From Sulfuricurvum sp. (lineage in GTDB: Bacteria; Campylobacterota; Campylobacteria; Campylobacterales; Sulfurimonadaceae), in NCBI RefSeq assembly GCF_028681615.1, contig NZ_JAQUHV010000001.1, forward strand, positions 372,001 to 436,000: 64,000 bases of DNA, given 5' to 3'. The notes under the pieces were generated by a model. It made no database searches, was not told the origin of the DNA, and was given only the letters and a program-made list of their open reading frames with translations. Position numbers and translations under genes: made by a program. Of the stretch, positions 62,217 to 64,000 are shown piece after piece. Within the stretch, counting starts at the first letter, position 1. Each line of letters begins with the position of its first letter.

Positions 62217-62262
62217 GGTAAAAGGCCGAGGGAGTCATAAACACCCTCTCCGTGTTTTTACC
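62217..62262 (-). promoter_or_regulatory. Structured spacer between rpsN and rpsH
   Basis: GGTAAAA and TTTTACC form a 7-bp outer stem, with an inner GAGGG/CCCTC pair, in the 78-base gap; the rpsN stop lies in the outer arm. No U tract follows the hairpin. This is the longest spacer in the ribosomal block. Confidence 0.45.
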
Positions 62263-62443
62263 AAGAAGACTTTCTAACGCCTGGGATTAACCCTTCGTTT
62301 GCCATTTTACGGAAGCAAACGCGACAAATTCCGAAATCGCTGATAACAGAGTGCGGACGACCGCAGATCTGACAACGAGTGTATGCGCGAACTGCAAATT
62401 TTGGTGTGCGAGCCGCTTTAGCGATCATTGACTTTTTAGCCAT
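62258..62443 (-). CDS. rpsZ: 30S ribosomal protein S14, zinc-binding type
   Basis: A 61-residue S14 with a four-cysteine zinc ribbon, [10 protein letters not shown] and CRVCFRKM. The short zinc form is the standard type in this phylum. Overlaps the rplE stop. Confidence 0.97.
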   Translation of the reverse strand: MAKKSMIAKAARTPKFAVRAYTRCQICGRPHSVISDFGICRVCFRKMANEGLIPGVRKSSW

Positions 62444-62988
62444 TATTCTCTCCCTTTAGCAAAAGGCATACCGAGCATTTCAAGAAGCTTGAAAGCATCC
62501 TTGTCAGCTGTTGCAGATGTAACCACAGTGATGTTCATCCCGTGGATTTGCATAATTGAATCATAATCAACTTCCGGGAAAATCAACTGCTCGGTCAAAC
62601 CGAAGTTGTAGTTCCCGCGACCGTCAAAACCGTTACGTGGAATACCACGGAAGTCTTTAACACGTGGAAGTGATACAGAGATCAATTTATCCATGAAATC
62701 GTACATTTGAGTACCGCGAAGTGTTACTTTAACACCAACCGGCATCCCTTCACGTACTTTAAAACCCGCAACCGATTTTTTTGCAACAACAACTGAAGCA
62801 CGTTGGCCTGCGATGTTGCTGATCGTATCTTGGATGCTTTGGATCAATTTGTTGTCTTTCATGGCAAAACCACAACCGACAGAAATCACTACTTTTTCCA
62901 ACATCGGGATTTGCATTGCATTGCTGATCCCAAGTGCTGTTTGAAGTTCTGGTTTAAGAGCCAAATATTTATCTTTTAGTCGTGCCAT
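62443..62988 (-). CDS. rplE: 50S ribosomal protein L5
   Basis: A 181-residue L5: [35 protein letters not shown] (cited as [12 protein letters not shown]) and FPEVDYDSI. Two bases after rplX. Confidence 0.97.
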   Translation of the reverse strand: MARLKDKYLALKPELQTALGISNAMQIPMLEKVVISVGCGFAMKDNKLIQSIQDTISNIAGQRASVVVAKKSVAGFKVREGMPVGVKVTLRGTQMYDFMDKLISVSLPRVKDFRGIPRNGFDGRGNYNFGLTEQLIFPEVDYDSIMQIHGMNITVVTSATADKDAFKLLEMLGMPFAKGRE

Positions 62989-62990
62989 GA

Positions 62991-63221
62991 TTACGCCTCT
63001 ACTTTGCGGACATTCGATGCATCGATCGGCATCTCTTTGCTCATAAATCCGCCTTGTGGATTTTGTTCGCTAGGTTTGATCGCTTTTTTAGCAACACGGC
63101 AACCTTTAACGATTACTTTGTTTTTCTTAGGCATAACTTGAAGCAATTCTGCTTTAGTACCTTTGTCATCACCGGCGATCACTTCAACAATGTCGCCTTT
63201 TTTGAAATTAAATTTTGCCAT
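62991..63221 (-). CDS. rplX: 50S ribosomal protein L24
   Basis: A 76-residue L24 with the KOW motif ([21 protein letters not shown]). Two adjacent ATG codons (63224, 63221) overlap the rplN stop; I use the second because its spacing from AGAGG is better. Confidence 0.95.
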   Translation of the reverse strand: MAKFNFKKGDIVEVIAGDDKGTKAELLQVMPKKNKVIVKGCRVAKKAIKPSEQNPQGGFMSKEMPIDASNVRKVEA

Positions 63222-63589
63222 CATACAACCTCTGGAGCAAGTGATACGATTTTCATGAAACCTGCGTAACGAACTTCACGGCTTACAGGTCCGAAAATAC
63301 GCGTACCGATCGGCTCACGTTTTTTATCAAGGATAACTGCTGCATTTTCGTCGAAACGGATAAGTGAACCGTTTTCACGGTGTACTTCTTTTTTCGTACG
63401 AACAACAACCGCTGTTACGACTTGACCTTTTTTGATCTTACCGGTTGGAGCCGCTTTTTTAACAGAAGCGATGATAACATCTCCTACTGTTGCATAACGA
63501 CGTTTTGAACCGCCAAGAACCTTAATACACATGATCTCTTTTGCACCTGTGTTATCGGCTACCGCTAAACGAGTAAAACTTTGAATCAT
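63221..63589 (-). CDS. rplN: 50S ribosomal protein L14
   Basis: A 122-residue L14: [21 protein letters not shown]-type N terminus (cited as [18 protein letters not shown]) and [11 protein letters not shown]. Overlaps rpsQ by 4 bases. Confidence 0.97.
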   Translation of the reverse strand: MIQSFTRLAVADNTGAKEIMCIKVLGGSKRRYATVGDVIIASVKKAAPTGKIKKGQVVTAVVVRTKKEVHRENGSLIRFDENAAVILDKKREPIGTRIFGPVSREVRYAGFMKIVSLAPEVV

Positions 63590-63837
63590 ACGTTCGCTCC
63601 TTTAACAAGAGTTTTAAGGCGGAACGATTTACTTTTTGAAAGTGGACGACATTCGATCGCGATCACTTCATCACCAATGTTTAGTTGGTTGTTTTCGTCA
63701 TGAATCATGTATTTTTTGAAACGTTTTACCGTTTTGTGGTAACGTGGGTGCATAACACGGCGTTCAACAACGATAGTTGCTGTTTTTTCGCCTGCTTTTG
63801 TAACTACGATACCTTGAATTTCACGTTTATGTGTCAT
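63586..63837 (-). CDS. rpsQ: 30S ribosomal protein S17
   Basis: An 83-residue S17 ([40 protein letters not shown]). Eleven bases after rpmC. Confidence 0.96.
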   Translation of the reverse strand: MTHKREIQGIVVTKAGEKTATIVVERRVMHPRYHKTVKRFKKYMIHDENNQLNIGDEVIAIECRPLSKSKSFRLKTLVKGANV

Positions 63838-63847
63838 AGCTCTGCCC

Positions 63848-64000
63848 TTACTTCACTGCGTTCATAGCAGTGTTAATGCGTGCAATGTCTTTTTTAGCCG
63901 TGCGAAGTTCGCTCGTGTTAGTCAATTGCATCATTTTTTGCTTAATTTTCAAAGTGAAAAGCTCAATTTTTTTCTCTTTGAGCATCCCTTGAAGTTCAGC
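63848..64000 (-). CDS. rpmC: 50S ribosomal protein L29, 5' end outside window
   Basis: The last 50 residues of L29 run from the right edge to a TAA at 63848-63850 ([37 protein letters not shown]). About 11 N-terminal residues are missing. The rpmC-rpsQ-rplN order shows that the S10-spc block continues beyond the window. Confidence 0.92.
   Translation of the reverse strand, partial: AELQGMLKEKKIELFTLKIKQKMMQLTNTSELRTAKKDIARINTAMNAVK

Noticed and set aside
1-64000. CRISPR arrays, tRNA and rRNA genes, insertion sequences, prophage
   Set aside because: None seen: no regularly spaced repeats, no cloverleaf or rRNA signatures, no transposase or phage genes.

Overview
This window is a chromosomal segment of a free-living member of the Campylobacterota (Epsilonproteobacteria), most like the Sulfurimonas/Sulfuricurvum group. 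The grounds are gene content and order, not a database search. A pflA homologue lies directly after nuoN. The order argS-tatA-gmk-acidic protein-fliR-ABC ATPase-tsf-rpsB matches what I recall from Campylobacter jejuni, with related order in Helicobacter pylori. ilvE sits beside an SPFH protein, and complex I lacks canonical NuoE and NuoF. Base composition is moderate and even, many starts are TTG or GTG, and I see no tRNA, rRNA, CRISPR array, insertion sequence or prophage.

Layout. (1) 1-18424, minus strand: the end of a nuo operon in the order nuoA-B-C-D-(NuoE-like)-(GltD/NuoF-like fusion)-nuoG-nuoG-nuoH-I-J-K-L-M-N, followed by pflA, which runs off the left edge. The electron-input module is the most unusual part: the FMN-binding NuoF is replaced by a protein joining a NuoF-type C-terminal Fe-S segment to a glutamate-synthase-small-subunit-like FAD/Fe-S oxidoreductase, and nuoG is duplicated in tandem. 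(2) 18425-18801: a non-coding nuo promoter region. (3) 18802-26780, minus: a tightly overlapping nfo-FadL-FadD-AAA ATPase string, then an aminotransferase, a lipoprotein and an aldo/keto reductase. (4) 26814-30739: small genes on both strands (a Cys-rich small protein, a stand-alone DUF234 protein, a DnaJ-domain protein, N-carbamoylputrescine amidohydrolase, a FlaC-like flagellin paralogue). (5) 30768-38714, minus: the argS-to-rpsB block, with a degenerate phospholipase-D-like gene on the plus strand inside it. (6) 39019-47060: a porin-like protein, Bcp peroxiredoxin, a palindromic repeat element, an aldehyde dehydrogenase, a truncated haemoglobin, and the plus-strand run ilvE-SPFH-hisIE-two DUF2393 proteins. 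(7) 47070-54990, minus: a radical SAM protein, purF, dapB, trxB, trxA, a YraN nuclease, a cytoplasmic-type formate dehydrogenase and an SDR. (8) 55032-56422, plus: a CvfB-like S1 protein, a small unknown and ppnP. (9) 56429-64000, minus: the spc ribosomal operon (rpmC partial through secY, map, infA), followed by upp and a Sel1-repeat protein.

Functionally the window combines respiratory energy conservation (complex I, formate oxidation), redox defence (trxA/trxB, Bcp, haemoglobin), translation (spc operon, rpsB-tsf, argS), motility (pflA, fliR, flagellin-like protein) and amino-acid and purine biosynthesis (hisIE, ilvE, dapB, purF). The clearest candidate for an under-described system is the NuoEF-less, double-NuoG complex I with its GltD-like input subunit. 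Next most interesting are the two-hairpin repeat element at 41113-41222 and the receiver-plus-acidic-tail protein at 33314-34813.
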